A stretch of DNA of 64,000 nt from an uncultured bacterium. Lineage in GTDB: Bacteria; Pseudomonadota; Gammaproteobacteria; Burkholderiales; Burkholderiaceae_E. The notes below the pieces were generated by a model. The model worked only from the letters and a program-made list of their open reading frames with translations. It searched no databases and was not told where the DNA came from. Shown piece by piece: positions 17,105 to 26,053 of this stretch (position 1 is the stretch's first letter; each line of letters opens with the position of its first letter). The position numbers and the translations under genes were made by a program. The DNA is taken from the NCBI GenBank assembly GCA_903866395.1, contig CAIPNM010000291.1, forward strand, positions 1 to 64,000, given 5' to 3'.

Positions 17105-18298
17105 ATGCTGTCCTGGGATGACGCGCCCGCAGTGGCAACACCAACACGCCGGGCACCGCCTGCACCGCCGATCAATCTGGAGCTGGGTTCAGCGCCTGCA
17201 TCCATGCCGATCGCGGGTGCGGCTGCGGCCCCCGCCATCAATCTGCCCAAGCCAACCTCAACGGCAATGGGTTCAAGTTCGCGCCGCGTGCGCGTTGAAG
17301 ACAAGCGCATCATCAACGGCAGCGCTGACGTCAACCAGCTGGTGCCGTTCAAGTACAAGTGGGCCTGGGAAAAATATCTCGCCACCTGCGCTAATCATTG
17401 GATGCCGCAAGAGATCAACATGAGCCGTGATATCGCGCTCTGGAAATCTCCTGATGGCCTCACCGAAGACGAGCGCAGGCTCGTCAAGCGTAACCTCGGC
17501 TTCTTTGTCACCGCTGATTCGCTGGCCGCCAACAACATTGTGCTGGGCACGTATCGGCATATCAGCGCTCCGGAGTGCCGTCAGTTTTTGCTGCGTCAGG
17601 CGTTTGAAGAGGCTATCCATACCCACGCCTATCAGTACATCGTCGAGTCGCTCGGTCTAGACGAAGGCGAAATTTTCAACGCCTATCACGAGGTCAAGTC
17701 GATTCGCGACAAGGACGAGTTCCTGATCCCGTTCATCGATACCCTCACCAATCCCGATTTCGTCACCGGTACACCCGACGCCGACCAGAAGCTGCTGCGT
17801 TCGCTCATCGTGTTCGCCTGCCTGATGGAAGGGTTGTTCTTCTACGTCGGCTTTGTGCAGATTCTCGCGCTCGGTCGGCAGAACAAGATGACAGGCGCAG
17901 CCGAGCAGTATCAGTACATCCTTCGCGATGAATCGATGCACTGCAACTTCGGCATCGACCTCATCAACCAGATCAAGCTTGAGAACCCGCATCTCTGGAC
18001 AACCGAGTTCCGCGAGGAAATTCGCGGGCTGTTCCGCCAGGCGGTTGAACTCGAATACGCGTATGCCGAAGACACCATGCCGCGCGGTGTCCTTGGGCTC
18101 AACGCCCAGCAGTTCAAGGGCTACCTGCGCTTTATCGCCAATCGACGGGCCCAGCAGATCGGCATCGAAACGCTGTTCCCGACAGAGGAAAACCCCTTCC
18201 CCTGGATGAGCGAAATGATCGATCTCAAGAAGGAACGTAACTTCTTCGAGACGCGGGTCATCGAATACCAGACCGGGGGCGCGCTCAGTTGGGATTGA
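17105..18298 (+). CDS. nrdB: Ribonucleoside-diphosphate reductase class Ia, beta subunit
   Basis: Small subunit holding the diiron-tyrosyl radical. Aligning by motif to E. coli NrdB, the metal ligands are Asp138 (VTADSL), Glu169 and His172 (EEAIHTHAY), Glu242 (LMEGLFF), Glu276 and His279 (RDESMH); the radical tyrosine is Tyr176. The 397-residue protein has an extra N-terminal tail of about 60 residues rich in Ala and Pro. It starts LSWDD after Met and ends ALSWD, so the same tetrapeptide caps both ends; the C-terminal tail of this family docks on NrdA. No good ribosome site precedes the ATG. A strong terminator follows at 18373. Confidence 0.97.
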   Translation: MLSWDDAPAVATPTRRAPPAPPINLELGSAPASMPIAGAAAAPAINLPKPTSTAMGSSSRRVRVEDKRIINGSADVNQLVPFKYKWAWEKYLATCANHWMPQEINMSRDIALWKSPDGLTEDERRLVKRNLGFFVTADSLAANNIVLGTYRHISAPECRQFLLRQAFEEAIHTHAYQYIVESLGLDEGEIFNAYHEVKSIRDKDEFLIPFIDTLTNPDFVTGTPDADQKLLRSLIVFACLMEGLFFYVGFVQILALGRQNKMTGAAEQYQYILRDESMHCNFGIDLINQIKLENPHLWTTEFREEIRGLFRQAVELEYAYAEDTMPRGVLGLNAQQFKGYLRFIANRRAQQIGIETLFPTEENPFPWMSEMIDLKKERNFFETRVIEYQTGGALSWD

Positions 18299-18372
18299 GA
18301 CCCTCTCGCCTCTCGCGCATCAGGGCGGCGGCCCGCAAGGCCGCCTCGCCCTCGCTCCCCCTCCCACTTTTG

Positions 18373-18403
18373 AAAACGCCGTGCCCAACCAGCCGGCGTT
18401 TTT
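18373..18403 (+). terminator. Intrinsic terminator after nrdB
   Basis: AAAACGCCG, 12-nt loop, CGGCGTTTT followed by a further T: a 9 bp stem with an A tract before and T tract after. It lies 75 bp downstream of the nrdB stop and could also work on the minus strand. The surrounding 18299-18567 gap otherwise holds only the upstream region of the H1-like gene; I could not pick a convincing promoter there. Confidence 0.75.
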
Positions 18404-18567
18404 CATTTCAGCGCGCCATCGCGCTGACTCCCGAATTCATTAGCGTACGCGTAGCCCTCCCCGCGGGAGTTATCGCTTGCGCCGATGAATGGCCCGCCCG
18501 CCGCACTGCGTTACCGCTTGCCGGCGCGGGTCTCCACCAGCGTAACTTCAACTGAAGGAGTTTCACC

Positions 18568-19008
18568 ATGGCAACAGCCAAGAAAGCGGCGGCGAAGAAG
18601 CCCGCAGCGAAGAAGCCGGCGGCGAAGAAGCCCGCGGCCAAGAAAGCAGCGGCGAAGAAGCCTGCAGCCAAGAAAGCGGCAGCAAAGAAGCCCGTAGCCA
18701 AGAAAGCGGCAGCGAAGAAGCCCGTAGCCAAGAAAGCGGCAGCGAAGAAGCCTGCGGCCAAGAAAGCGGCGGCGAAGAAGCCTGCGGCCAAGAAAGCCGC
18801 TGCGAAAAAGCCAGCAGCCAAAAAAGCCGTTGCGAAAAAGCCAGCTAAAAAAGCCGCTGCGAAAAAGCCAGCTAAAAAAGCCGCTGCGAAAAAAGCCGCT
18901 AAAAAGCCTGCGAAAAAAGCCGCCGCTGCCCCCGCTGCGGCTGCCCCTGCTGCGCAGCCGCTGAATCCCGCGGCCGCCTGGCCGTTCCCGACTGGGAACC
19001 GTCCGTAA
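18568..19008 (+). CDS. Histone H1-like lysine/alanine-rich DNA-binding protein
   Basis: 146-residue, extremely basic protein made almost entirely of AAKKP-type pentapeptides from about residue 5 to 120, followed by an Ala/Pro tail ending [11 protein letters not shown]. Such eukaryotic H1-like proteins (AlgP, BpH1, Hc2-like) bind DNA non-specifically and condense or bend it. Strong AAGGAG site at 18555-18560, 7 nt before ATG. Codon use shifts inside the gene: the 5' two-thirds use mostly AAG and GCG/GCC, while after about 18800 lysines become AAA and alanines often GCT. Repeat number is likely to vary between strains. Confidence 0.9.
   Translation: MATAKKAAAKKPAAKKPAAKKPAAKKAAAKKPAAKKAAAKKPVAKKAAAKKPVAKKAAAKKPAAKKAAAKKPAAKKAAAKKPAAKKAVAKKPAKKAAAKKPAKKAAAKKAAKKPAKKAAAAPAAAAPAAQPLNPAAAWPFPTGNRP
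18580..18925 (+). repeat. 15/30-nt coding repeats (AAKKP)
   Basis: Tandem, slightly diverged 15-nt units arranged as alternating 30-nt pairs (GCC AAG AAA GCG GCA / GCG AAG AAG CCC GTA style). The array encodes the lysine-alanine tail of the H1-like protein. It is regular enough to resemble a direct-repeat array but is fully coding. Confidence 0.85.
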
Positions 19009-19041
19009 GCTTGCGCCCGGAGTCATCCGGGCAGAGGCTTT

Positions 19042-19075
19042 AACGGGGCAACGCGCAAGCGTTGCCCCGTTTTTA
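19042..19075 (+). terminator. Strong intrinsic terminator after the H1-like gene
   Basis: Perfect stem AACGGGGCAACGC / GCGTTGCCCCGTT closed by a GCAA tetraloop (13 bp counting the loop-closing pair), followed by TTTTT. It ends just before the stop codon of the convergent MFS gene at 19077. A smaller GCCCGG...CCGGGC hairpin lies upstream at 19014-19031. Confidence 0.9.
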
Positions 19076-19076
19076 C

Positions 19077-20270
19077 TCAGGGCGTCCGAGACCCTGTCAG
19101 CGCAATCCGCCGTGCCAGCCAGGCTCCAGCCAGATTGCCCGCTGCAGCAACCATCACCGCGGCACGATAGCTCTCCGTCAGATCAAACAACCAGCCGGCA
19201 AGCACCGGCAGGCACACCGCGGCCAGACACCAGGCGACATAAAGCCGCGCCGCAATGGCAGCAAACAGGTCGCGCGGCCAGAGTCGGGGAATGTACCCAG
19301 CGCTTGCCCCGGACATGAGGCCGTAACCCGCACCGAGCAGTGACAACGCGAAGAGGGCAGACAGCGGTACCGGCCACAGTGTGATCAGCACAGCACCCGC
19401 AAAGGCGCAGAGATTGGCTCCAACCGCTACGCTTCGCATCTGCCAGTGATCAACCAGCCAACCGCCTGCCAGTCGTGAGGCAGCCAGCACGGCTGTAATC
19501 ACCGTGGTGGCGGCAGCAGCCATGCCCGCCCCCGCACCGTAGGCATGCAGCATCGCGGCCGCCTGCCCCAGCACCATGAGCCCCGCTGACGCGGCAAGAA
19601 AAAACACCGCGAACAGCCGCGTGAACACCGGGTCTGAAAGCGACACCGGCTGCGGGGGCGACTGCGCCGCTGCAGCTGAGAGGAGCGTGAGCCCCGCTCG
19701 CCGAAACAGCCACCCTCCCAGCACACCGGCGCCACCCAACACGCCTGCGAGCAGCCAAAGCGTGGGGCCAATGCCCCAGAGGTGAAGCGTGGCGCTGAAC
19801 ACGGGCGCACCGATCATCGCCCCGATCGGGTAGGTGCTCACCACATAGCCGTTGGCAAGGCCGCTGGGCCGCACAGTCGCCTGATTCACGCACTGCTGGA
19901 CCGCGGTAAACGAGAGTCCGCCTCCCAGGCCGAACAACACGCCATAGCCAATGAACAACATCCAGAAGCCTTGCGCCTGCGTGACGATCACGATTCCCAA
20001 CGCGCCGATCAGCCCGGCGATTGGAATGAGCGCGACCCCGCTCATGCGCCGTGCAAGTAGCGGCAACAGGTTCATACCCAGCGCAAGCGCAACGGTGGCA
20101 CTCGCGAACACAACGCTCATTTCGGTCCGCGACACACCGAGCTGCTGCTCCATCGGCCGCAAAAACACGCTGAACGCGTAGATCGTGCCAAACGGGATGT
20201 TCAGCGCGCTTGCCACCAGCAGCGCGCTCATCACTCGCCACCGCTCCGCACGGGGGTCGATGTCAGTCAA
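19077..20270 (-). CDS. MFS transporter, oxalate:formate antiporter-like
   Basis: Inner-membrane major facilitator with about 12 hydrophobic helices in 397 residues. The N-terminus NIPFGTIYAFSVFLRPMEQQLGVSRTEM is split here by eye; its FGTIYAFSVF and LGVSRTEMS stretches resemble the OxlT/monocarboxylate-type branch (for example OFA family). The substrate is probably a small carboxylate, but no diagnostic residue proves it. It stands alone, convergent with the H1-like gene and divergent from yggT (86 bp gap). Confidence 0.8.
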   Translation of the reverse strand: MTDIDPRAERWRVMSALLVASALNIPFGTIYAFSVFLRPMEQQLGVSRTEMSVVFASATVALALGMNLLPLLARRMSGVALIPIAGLIGALGIVIVTQAQGFWMLFIGYGVLFGLGGGLSFTAVQQCVNQATVRPSGLANGYVVSTYPIGAMIGAPVFSATLHLWGIGPTLWLLAGVLGGAGVLGGWLFRRAGLTLLSAAAAQSPPQPVSLSDPVFTRLFAVFFLAASAGLMVLGQAAAMLHAYGAGAGMAAAATTVITAVLAASRLAGGWLVDHWQMRSVAVGANLCAFAGAVLITLWPVPLSALFALSLLGAGYGLMSGASAGYIPRLWPRDLFAAIAARLYVAWCLAAVCLPVLAGWLFDLTESYRAAVMVAAAGNLAGAWLARRIALTGSRTP

Positions 20271-20356
20271 AATAACGGCCTTGAAAGGGTCAGTAAACGC
20301 CCGGCACTCTGTTGGGTTACGATCGGCGCGTCAAGCAAGGGGGCTAGGAGAAAGGG

Positions 20357-20899
20357 ATGCGAGAGGTGCTGTGGCTCGTCGTGGACACAATCGGCAGTCT
20401 GCTAGCGGCCGCCTGTGTGCTGCGATTGTGGATGATTTGGCTCGGCATGGCGCTGCGCGATCCGGTGGGCCATTTCGTGTTCACCTTCACCGAGTGGCTG
20501 GTGCGGCCGCTGCGTTCGATCCTGCCGCGGAAGGGGCACTTCGATGGCTCCTGTCTGCTGGCGGCCATGCTGCTCGCACTCGCGCTGGCGGTGGTGTTTG
20601 TTCTGCTCTACGCGTCGCGCACCCCTTCATTCGGTTCGGTCGCATTGCTCGCCGTGGTCTGGTTGGTTCGCTGGGTGCTGTGGCTGTTGATTGGTTCGCT
20701 GCTTCTTCAGGTGATTCTGTCCTGGGTCAATCCTCATGCCCCCATCGCCCCCATGCTGCACCTGCTCACCGAACCGATCCTGTCGCCCATCCAACGGCGG
20801 CTGCCGCGCCTGGGCGGCGTTGACCTGTCCCCGCTCATCGTGATGCTGCTCGCGCAAGTCGGGCTGTCGGTGGCGCGAGCCATCTCGCCCGCCATCTAA
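20357..20899 (+). CDS. YggT family inner-membrane protein
   Basis: 180-residue polytopic protein with two YGGT repeats: the first contains WLVRPLRSILPR, the second SWVNPHAPIAPMLHLLTEPILSPIQRRLP, a signature of the family (quoted in part: LTEPILSPIQRR). About four membrane helices. YggT proteins are linked to osmotic shock tolerance, cell division or photosystem assembly in different bacteria; function is not settled. A GGAGAAAGG ribosome site sits just before the ATG. It is often beside proC or yggS, neither of which is here. Confidence 0.88.
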   Translation: MREVLWLVVDTIGSLLAAACVLRLWMIWLGMALRDPVGHFVFTFTEWLVRPLRSILPRKGHFDGSCLLAAMLLALALAVVFVLLYASRTPSFGSVALLAVVWLVRWVLWLLIGSLLLQVILSWVNPHAPIAPMLHLLTEPILSPIQRRLPRLGGVDLSPLIVMLLAQVGLSVARAISPAI

Positions 20900-20950
20900 G
20901 CCTTCGCCACTCGCGGGACAGGCCCGCTACCCGGCTGCACTCGCAATCCG

Positions 20951-21895
20951 TTACCAGGGCGTACGGCCATACGCAGCCGCAAAGCGCGCGCTCAATTCAG
21001 CCCGATCGACCGGATGGTTCTGCGCGCCTGCGTGCTCGATCTTGGCCGCGCCCAGGACACTGCCGAGCCGGGCCGAATCAAGCCAGCTCCAGCCCTGGGA
21101 GAGTCCGTAGAGCAGGCCAGAACGATAGGCGTCCCCGCAGCCCGTGGGGTCCACAGCTCGGCTGATCGATGCTGCCGTGATCATCTGGCGCGAGCCGCCT
21201 TCATAGAGCGTGGAACCTTCCGCACCCCGCGTGATGACGAGTGCCTGCAGCTTGGCGGCAATGTCCTCCTCGGACCAGCCCGTGCGATCGCTCAGAAGCT
21301 TCGCTTCATAGTCGTTGACGGTTAACGCGGTGGCCATGCCGATCAGACCGCGCAACTCCTCTCCGTCAAACATGGGCAGACCCTGACCGGGATCGAAAAT
21401 GAACGGAATGTCCTGCGCTGCAAACTCGCGCGCGTGCCGCATCATGGCCGCTTTGCCGTTCGGCGCCACGATCCCCCAGGCGATGCGCTCGCCCTCGGAC
21501 TGTGCGCTCACCTGATCAGCACTCGCCATGGCGCCTGGATGAAACGCGGTGATCTGGTTATCGGACAGATCGGTGGTGATGAAGGCCTGCGCCGTGTACT
21601 GATCGTCGAAGGCGCGTACCCGCGCGGTATCGATGCCGAGCGCGCGCAGGCGCTGGAGATAATCCGAACCATCGCGCCCGACGGCAGCGAGCACCAGAGG
21701 ATCACCGCCCAACTGCTTCAGACTGTAAGCGATATTGGCGGCGCAGCCACCGAATTCGCGCTTGAGCCGCGGCGTCAGAAACGACACATTGAGCATGTGA
21801 ACCTGATTGGCCAGGATGTGGTCTTTGAAGTGACCATCGAACACCATGATGGTGTCGTAGGCCACCGAACCGCTGATCATTACCCGTCCCGTCAT
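20951..21895 (-). CDS. PfkB family carbohydrate (adenosine/ribokinase-type) kinase
   Basis: Sugar or nucleoside kinase of 314 residues. PfkB signature 1 is FGGCAANIAYSLKQLGGDPL-like near residues 48-67, and signature 2 is DPTGCGDAYRSG at about 249-260, with Asp255 as catalytic base. The N-terminus ISGSVAYDTIMVFDG resembles bacterial adenosine-kinase-like members common next to prmA/accC in Burkholderiales. The substrate is not determinable. A GGAG site 6 nt before the ATG and a 27 bp gap to prmA suggest it is the last gene of the tlpA-accBC-prmA operon. Confidence 0.87.
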   Translation of the reverse strand: MTGRVMISGSVAYDTIMVFDGHFKDHILANQVHMLNVSFLTPRLKREFGGCAANIAYSLKQLGGDPLVLAAVGRDGSDYLQRLRALGIDTARVRAFDDQYTAQAFITTDLSDNQITAFHPGAMASADQVSAQSEGERIAWGIVAPNGKAAMMRHAREFAAQDIPFIFDPGQGLPMFDGEELRGLIGMATALTVNDYEAKLLSDRTGWSEEDIAAKLQALVITRGAEGSTLYEGGSRQMITAASISRAVDPTGCGDAYRSGLLYGLSQGWSWLDSARLGSVLGAAKIEHAGAQNHPVDRAELSARFAAAYGRTPW

Positions 21896-21922
21896 GTTTT
21901 TCTCCGTTTGGAAATTGTGCGC

Positions 21923-22819
21923 TCAGCGCCGTACGCCGGCGAGGCAGGCCCAGCCCTCGCGACGCGCATACACCTCGAGCGCGATCTCTGGATAGAGCGC
22001 ACGCAATTCATCGGCCTGCCGCTCAAGCAAGCCCGCCAGCACCAGCGATCCGCCGGGCTGCACCAGCGAGCTGAGGAGCGGCGCGAGAAGCCTTAGCGGA
22101 TTGGCGAGGATATTGGCGACCACCACCGCCGCGGGGTCGGGTCGCGCGGACTCTGCGGCCATGATCTGCAGCGTCACGCCGTTGGCAAGCGCGTTATCGC
22201 GCGTGCTCACCAACGCTTGCGGATCGATATCGATGGCACTGACCGGTTGCGCGCCAAGCCTTGCCGCGGCAATTGCCAGAATGCCCGACCCGCAGCCGTA
22301 ATCAATCATCGACTGCCCTGCTTCAAGATGGGTATCGAGCCACTCCAGACACATCCGCGTGGTCGGATGGCTTCCGGTGCCAAACGCAAGTCCGGGGTCT
22401 AGCATGATCAGCTGCGCGCCCTCGGCCCTGGGCCGCGCCGCTTCGAGATGCCAGCTCGGCGCAATCATGAGGCGTGGACCGACTGGAATGGGTTCGAACT
22501 GGGCTTGGGTGAGCCGCACCCAATCCTGGTCGGCGATCGGCTGCAGCGTAAAGGACGGACTCGGCAGGCTGCAGTGCTCTGCCGCAAGCGCCAGCACGGC
22601 GGCCGCATCGTCGCCCGCATCGAGGAGCGCACGCAGACGGGTTCTCGCCCAGGCTGCTACCGGCACGGGTTCGCCGGGCTCACCAAAAATCGCCTGCTCG
22701 TCGGGGGAGTCTGCGTCGGCGTCCTCGGCTTCGACCGACAGCGCACCCGCCTCGAGCAGGGCGTCGGACCAGCGTTCAACCTCTTCACCGGCCACGGTGA
22801 ACACGAGCTCGGTGAACAT
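21923..22819 (-). CDS. prmA: Ribosomal protein L11 methyltransferase PrmA
   Basis: S-adenosylmethionine-dependent methyltransferase that trimethylates ribosomal protein L11. The 298-residue product has the PrmA N-terminal domain, LAFGTGSHPTT (about residues 144-154), the SAM motif DYGCGSGILAIAA starting near residue 173, and the VANILANPL substrate/catalytic loop. It starts 3 bp after the accC stop. The DUF3426 zinc-ribbon gene that I recall as common downstream in Burkholderiales is absent; the kinase follows directly. Confidence 0.95.
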   Translation of the reverse strand: MFTELVFTVAGEEVERWSDALLEAGALSVEAEDADADSPDEQAIFGEPGEPVPVAAWARTRLRALLDAGDDAAAVLALAAEHCSLPSPSFTLQPIADQDWVRLTQAQFEPIPVGPRLMIAPSWHLEAARPRAEGAQLIMLDPGLAFGTGSHPTTRMCLEWLDTHLEAGQSMIDYGCGSGILAIAAARLGAQPVSAIDIDPQALVSTRDNALANGVTLQIMAAESARPDPAAVVVANILANPLRLLAPLLSSLVQPGGSLVLAGLLERQADELRALYPEIALEVYARREGWACLAGVRR

Positions 22820-22822
22820 GCG

Positions 22823-24178
22823 TCAGCCAGCGGTCCTGCGTTGCGCGAGCTTGTTCTCGAGATAGTGAATGGACGTACCCCCTGCCACAAAGCGCGCGTC
22901 GGCGAGCAGTTCGCGATGAAGCGGAAGGTTGGTGAGGATGCCCTCAACCGCCATTTCCGATAGCGCGATCCGCATCCGGCGAAGCGCCTGTTCGCGCGTG
23001 TCACCGTAGGCGAGCACCTTGCCGATCATGGAGTCGTAGTGAGGCGGCACCACATAGCCCGTATAGGCGTGCGAATCCACGCGGATGCCGGGCCCACCTG
23101 GCGGATGCCAGGCAGTGATTCGCCCCGGTGATGGCGTGAACCGGTAGGGATCTTCGGCATTGATCCGGCATTCGATCGCGTGACCGCGAACCGTGACGTC
23201 GCGCTGTTTGATCCGCAGCGGCTCGCCGGCCGCGATCCGGATCTGCTCCTGCACGATATCAATGCCGGTGATGAGTTCGGTGACCGGATGCTCAACCTGT
23301 ACCCGGGTATTCATTTCAATGAAGTAAAACTCATCATCTTCAAACAGGAACTCGAACGTGCCCGCGCCGCGATAGCCCATCTTGCGGCACGCGTCGGCAC
23401 AACGTGCCCCCATGCGATCGAGGAGACGCCGCGAGATACCTGGCGCAGGACCCTCTTCGATGATTTTCTGATGCCGACGCTGCATGGAGCAGTCGCGCTC
23501 GCCGAGATAGATGGCGTTACGCCCGCCATCGGCCAGCACCTGGATTTCGATGTGCCGCGGGTTCTCAAGAAACTTTTCCAGATACACCGACGGGTTACCG
23601 AACGCCGACTGCGCCTCCGAGCGCGTCATGGTGACGGCGTTGGTGAGCGCGGCTTCGGTATGCACGATCCGCATGCCGCGGCCGCCACCACCGCCAGCCG
23701 CCTTGATGATGACGGGGTAGCCCACTGCGCGTGCGATCCGCAACACCTCTTTCGGGTCATCGGGTAGCGCGCCCTCCGACCCGGGCACAACCGGCACCCC
23801 GGCCTTCTTCATGGCGTCTTTGGCCGAGACCTTGTCGCCCATCAGGCGGATGGACTCAGGGCGCGGTCCGATGAAAACGAAGCCGCTTTTTTCCACCCGC
23901 TCGGCGAAATCAGCGTTCTCAGACAGAAAACCATAGCCGGGATGGATCGCCTCGGCATCAGTGACTTCGGCCGCGCTGATGATTGCAGGGATATTGAGAT
24001 AACTCTCGCGCGAAGGCGGCGGCCCGATGCACACCGATTCATCGGCGAGCTTCACATATTTCGCCTCAGTATCGGCCTGCGAATGCACGACGACCGTCTT
24101 GATGCCCAGTTCGCGGCAGGCGCGCTGCACCCGAAGCGCGATCTCGCCGCGATTAGCGATCAGGATCTTCTCGAACAT
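22823..24178 (-). CDS. accC: Acetyl-CoA carboxylase, biotin carboxylase subunit
   Basis: ATP-grasp enzyme that carboxylates biotin on AccB using bicarbonate in the first step of fatty acid synthesis. The start at 24178 gives the standard [17 protein letters not shown] and 451 residues; the frame is open for 26 more codons, but they overlap the accB end and look unconserved. The Gly-rich ATP loop is [11 protein letters not shown], and catalytic motifs [14 protein letters not shown] and [10 protein letters not shown] are present. accB lies 22 bp upstream. Confidence 0.97.
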   Translation of the reverse strand: MFEKILIANRGEIALRVQRACRELGIKTVVVHSQADTEAKYVKLADESVCIGPPPSRESYLNIPAIISAAEVTDAEAIHPGYGFLSENADFAERVEKSGFVFIGPRPESIRLMGDKVSAKDAMKKAGVPVVPGSEGALPDDPKEVLRIARAVGYPVIIKAAGGGGGRGMRIVHTEAALTNAVTMTRSEAQSAFGNPSVYLEKFLENPRHIEIQVLADGGRNAIYLGERDCSMQRRHQKIIEEGPAPGISRRLLDRMGARCADACRKMGYRGAGTFEFLFEDDEFYFIEMNTRVQVEHPVTELITGIDIVQEQIRIAAGEPLRIKQRDVTVRGHAIECRINAEDPYRFTPSPGRITAWHPPGGPGIRVDSHAYTGYVVPPHYDSMIGKVLAYGDTREQALRRMRIALSEMAVEGILTNLPLHRELLADARFVAGGTSIHYLENKLAQRRTAG

Positions 24179-24200
24179 TCGAGGCTCCGGCCGGCCGGCT

Positions 24201-24683
24201 TCAGGGTTCGATAACGAAAAGCGGCTGGCCGAACTCGACCGGCGAGCCGTTTTCAACCAGTACCGCCTTCACGGTGCCGTCGCAGTCGGCTTCGATCTCG
24301 TTCATGAGCTTCATCGCCTCGATGATGCAGAGCGTGTCGCCCTGGCGGACCTTGCTGCCCACCGACACAAACGCCTCGGAGCCAGGCTGTGCGGAGCGGT
24401 AAAACGTGCCCACCATCGGCGACTTGACCACGTGACCTGTGGGCGCCTTGGCGGGTTCCTCGGCCGAGGCCGGGGAGGACATGGCGGCTGACGCTGCGGA
24501 ACCATCGGCTGCCATAGCAGGTGCAACCGCAATCGGCGCCGACATCATGGTTGGAATCGGGATGGCCTGTGGTGCGGCCGCCTTGACGATTCGCACCCTC
24601 CCTTCGCCCTCGGTAATCTCAAGTTCGGAAATGCCAGACTCGGACACCAGGTCGATCAGCGTTTTAAGTTTTCTGAGATCCAT
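24201..24683 (-). CDS. accB: Acetyl-CoA carboxylase, biotin carboxyl carrier protein
   Basis: Carrier of the carboxybiotin group, 160 residues. N-terminal [23 protein letters not shown] is split typical AccB sequence ([12 protein letters not shown]), then an Ala/Pro-rich linker (about 35-85), then the biotinyl domain. The biotinylated lysine is Lys125 in [12 protein letters not shown]; the usual EAMKM is EAMKL here, a tolerated variant. The thumb region [10 protein letters not shown] is present. aroQ, which I recall as common just upstream in relatives, is not present: a 194 bp non-coding gap separates accB from tlpA. Confidence 0.96.
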   Translation of the reverse strand: MDLRKLKTLIDLVSESGISELEITEGEGRVRIVKAAAPQAIPIPTMMSAPIAVAPAMAADGSAASAAMSSPASAEEPAKAPTGHVVKSPMVGTFYRSAQPGSEAFVSVGSKVRQGDTLCIIEAMKLMNEIEADCDGTVKAVLVENGSPVEFGQPLFVIEP

Positions 24684-24877
24684 GCTCGTACCTCTGGCGG
24701 ACCGCCCTCAGACCGCGCCCTGCTCCTGCGAAGGACGCGGACCCCCTGCTACCCGCACCGACTCCCCGTGTGGACGCTACACCGATGCAGCGCTGAACGA
24801 TGTCGGATGCAGGAAAGATCGCGAATCTTAGCCCAACTTGAAGCAGGAACCTAGCAAAAAGCGCAACGCACCGACAC
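24684..24877 (-). promoter_or_regulatory. accB leader/promoter region (194 bp)
   Basis: Non-coding gap between tlpA and accB on the minus strand. A TAAGAT -10 candidate (plus positions 24830-24825) would give a leader of about 135 nt; no clear -35 at 17 bp. A small GCG-TTG-CGC hairpin followed by five T residues at the tlpA-proximal end could be a weak tlpA terminator. I see no aroQ remnant by eye. Confidence 0.35.
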
Positions 24878-25423
24878 TCACCCGGCTGCTGACAGGGCTG
24901 CGTTTCGGAGGCTTTCCAGCTTGAAGCGCCCAAGAATGCGCTCCCGGATGCGACCATCACGCCCAATCACAACGGTGTAGGGCAGGGCCGCGGAGGCGTT
25001 CCCGAACGCACGGGTGAGCTCCGCACCGCCCGCACCAGCCGGCAGAAGCGGATAAGAAAAGCCAGATTTTTGAGCGAATTGTTGAATTTTAGCCGCAGAA
25101 TCGATACCGATACCGATCACCTGAACACCCTTGGGCGCCAGTTCACGGCTGAGCGCGTCGAGTTCGGGCATTTCCTCCACGCAGGGCGGGCACCAGGTCG
25201 CCCAGAAATTGAGCACCAGGGGTCGGCCACGGAGCGCAGCGCTATCAAATGGCCGCCCGTCAGCATCGGTCCAGCTCGCGCCCAGAAAAGTCTCGAGCGC
25301 CGCTTCGCCAGGCCCAGCAGCCTGGTCGCCGCGCCAGGCAAACCATGCCCCACCCGCGAGGCAGGCGATTCCTAGCGCCGCCAGCATCGGACGACGAGAG
25401 GGCGGACTGTCTTTGAGCTTCAT
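24878..25423 (-). CDS. tlpA: TlpA/ResA-type thioredoxin-like protein (membrane-anchored, periplasmic)
   Basis: Periplasmic thiol-disulfide reductant of 181 residues. An N-terminal hydrophobic anchor (about residues 12-30) follows a positively charged start. The thioredoxin-fold active site is NFWATWCPPCVEEMP with Cys78 and Cys81; the cis-proline region is SAALPYTVVIGRDG. The family reduces apocytochrome c or copper-site assembly factors, but the specific partner is unknown here. Its start overlaps the upstream hypothetical gene's stop (ATGA), implying coupled translation. Confidence 0.9.
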   Translation of the reverse strand: MKLKDSPPSRRPMLAALGIACLAGGAWFAWRGDQAAGPGEAALETFLGASWTDADGRPFDSAALRGRPLVLNFWATWCPPCVEEMPELDALSRELAPKGVQVIGIGIDSAAKIQQFAQKSGFSYPLLPAGAGGAELTRAFGNASAALPYTVVIGRDGRIRERILGRFKLESLRNAALSAAG

Positions 25424-26016
25424 GAGGAAGCACCCGTGAGATGGCGCAGCGCTGCCAGATCACCCCGCTCCGCGAGCCCGGATGCCCCACGCCGCAGCGC
25501 GCCGCGAACATCATCGCTGTCATAGAGCGACAGCAACACGGGTTCACGCCGCCACTCGAACGCCAAGGCCTCGACCGACTCGCGAGGGTCGCGAAAATGC
25601 GGCAGCGTCAGCACATCGAAACGCAGGCGCTCATCGAGCAGGCGCATCTCCACCTCCTTCGCGTTGTCGTAGAACAGTTGCAGGTGGATCGGTGCATGAT
25701 CGGCGCAGATGCCCTTCCAGACAGCCCCGGTGAGATAGGGTTGAAACTCAGCGAGCCGCCCCATCAGTTCGGCTGCCACCTCACGACGGCGGGCCACCCG
25801 CGCGGCATGGTCGGGGTCGAACAGCTCGAGATGCTCGCGCAGCGCCGCATCGATCTCCTCGCCGTCGGGTAACGCGCCGCGTGGCGGGGCCGCGCCCCCC
25901 AACAGCTGGCGGACCGCTTTCAACTTGGCCGCGCCATAGTCGAGACCCGAGTCGGCAATCAGGCGGGCCGCGGTGGCGGCAATCTCAAGTCGAACAGAAT
26001 CGGGGTGGTCATTCAT
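25420..26016 (-). CDS. Conserved hypothetical protein upstream of tlpA
   Basis: 198-residue soluble, mostly helical protein starting MNDHPDSVRLEIAATAARLIADSG at 26016 (ARLIADSGLDYGAAKLKAVRQL is a recognisable conserved helical segment). Homologues sit between tlpA and mpl in Burkholderiales, and I recall some being misnamed as UDP-N-acetylmuramate-alanine ligase because of the neighbour; there is no ligase motif here. The C-terminal half (HLQLFYDNAKEVEMRLLDERL) resembles a nucleotidyltransferase-like fold only vaguely. Function unknown. It is divergent from mpl across 37 bp and overlaps tlpA by 4 bp. Confidence 0.75.
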   Translation of the reverse strand: MNDHPDSVRLEIAATAARLIADSGLDYGAAKLKAVRQLLGGAAPPRGALPDGEEIDAALREHLELFDPDHAARVARRREVAAELMGRLAEFQPYLTGAVWKGICADHAPIHLQLFYDNAKEVEMRLLDERLRFDVLTLPHFRDPRESVEALAFEWRREPVLLSLYDSDDVRGALRRGASGLAERGDLAALRHLTGASS

Positions 26017-26053
26017 GGCAGTAGAATCGCGGCTCTCTGCCATTATCGCTCCG
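26017..26053. promoter_or_regulatory. Divergent promoter spacer for mpl and the hypothetical gene
   Basis: The 37 bp gap holds TAGAAT on the plus strand (26022-26027, for mpl) and GATAAT on the minus strand (plus 26047-26042, for the hypothetical gene). Both are good -10 hexamers at sensible distances; neither has an obvious -35 at 17 bp. Confidence 0.4.

Noticed and set aside
18289-18555. 88-codon ORF between nrdB and the H1-like gene
   Set aside because: It spans an intrinsic terminator and the upstream region of the next gene; no ribosome site and no protein-like composition.
18580-18925. Regular 15/30-nt direct repeats considered as a CRISPR-like array
   Set aside because: The units are contiguous, have no unique spacers, and encode AAKKP repeats in frame.
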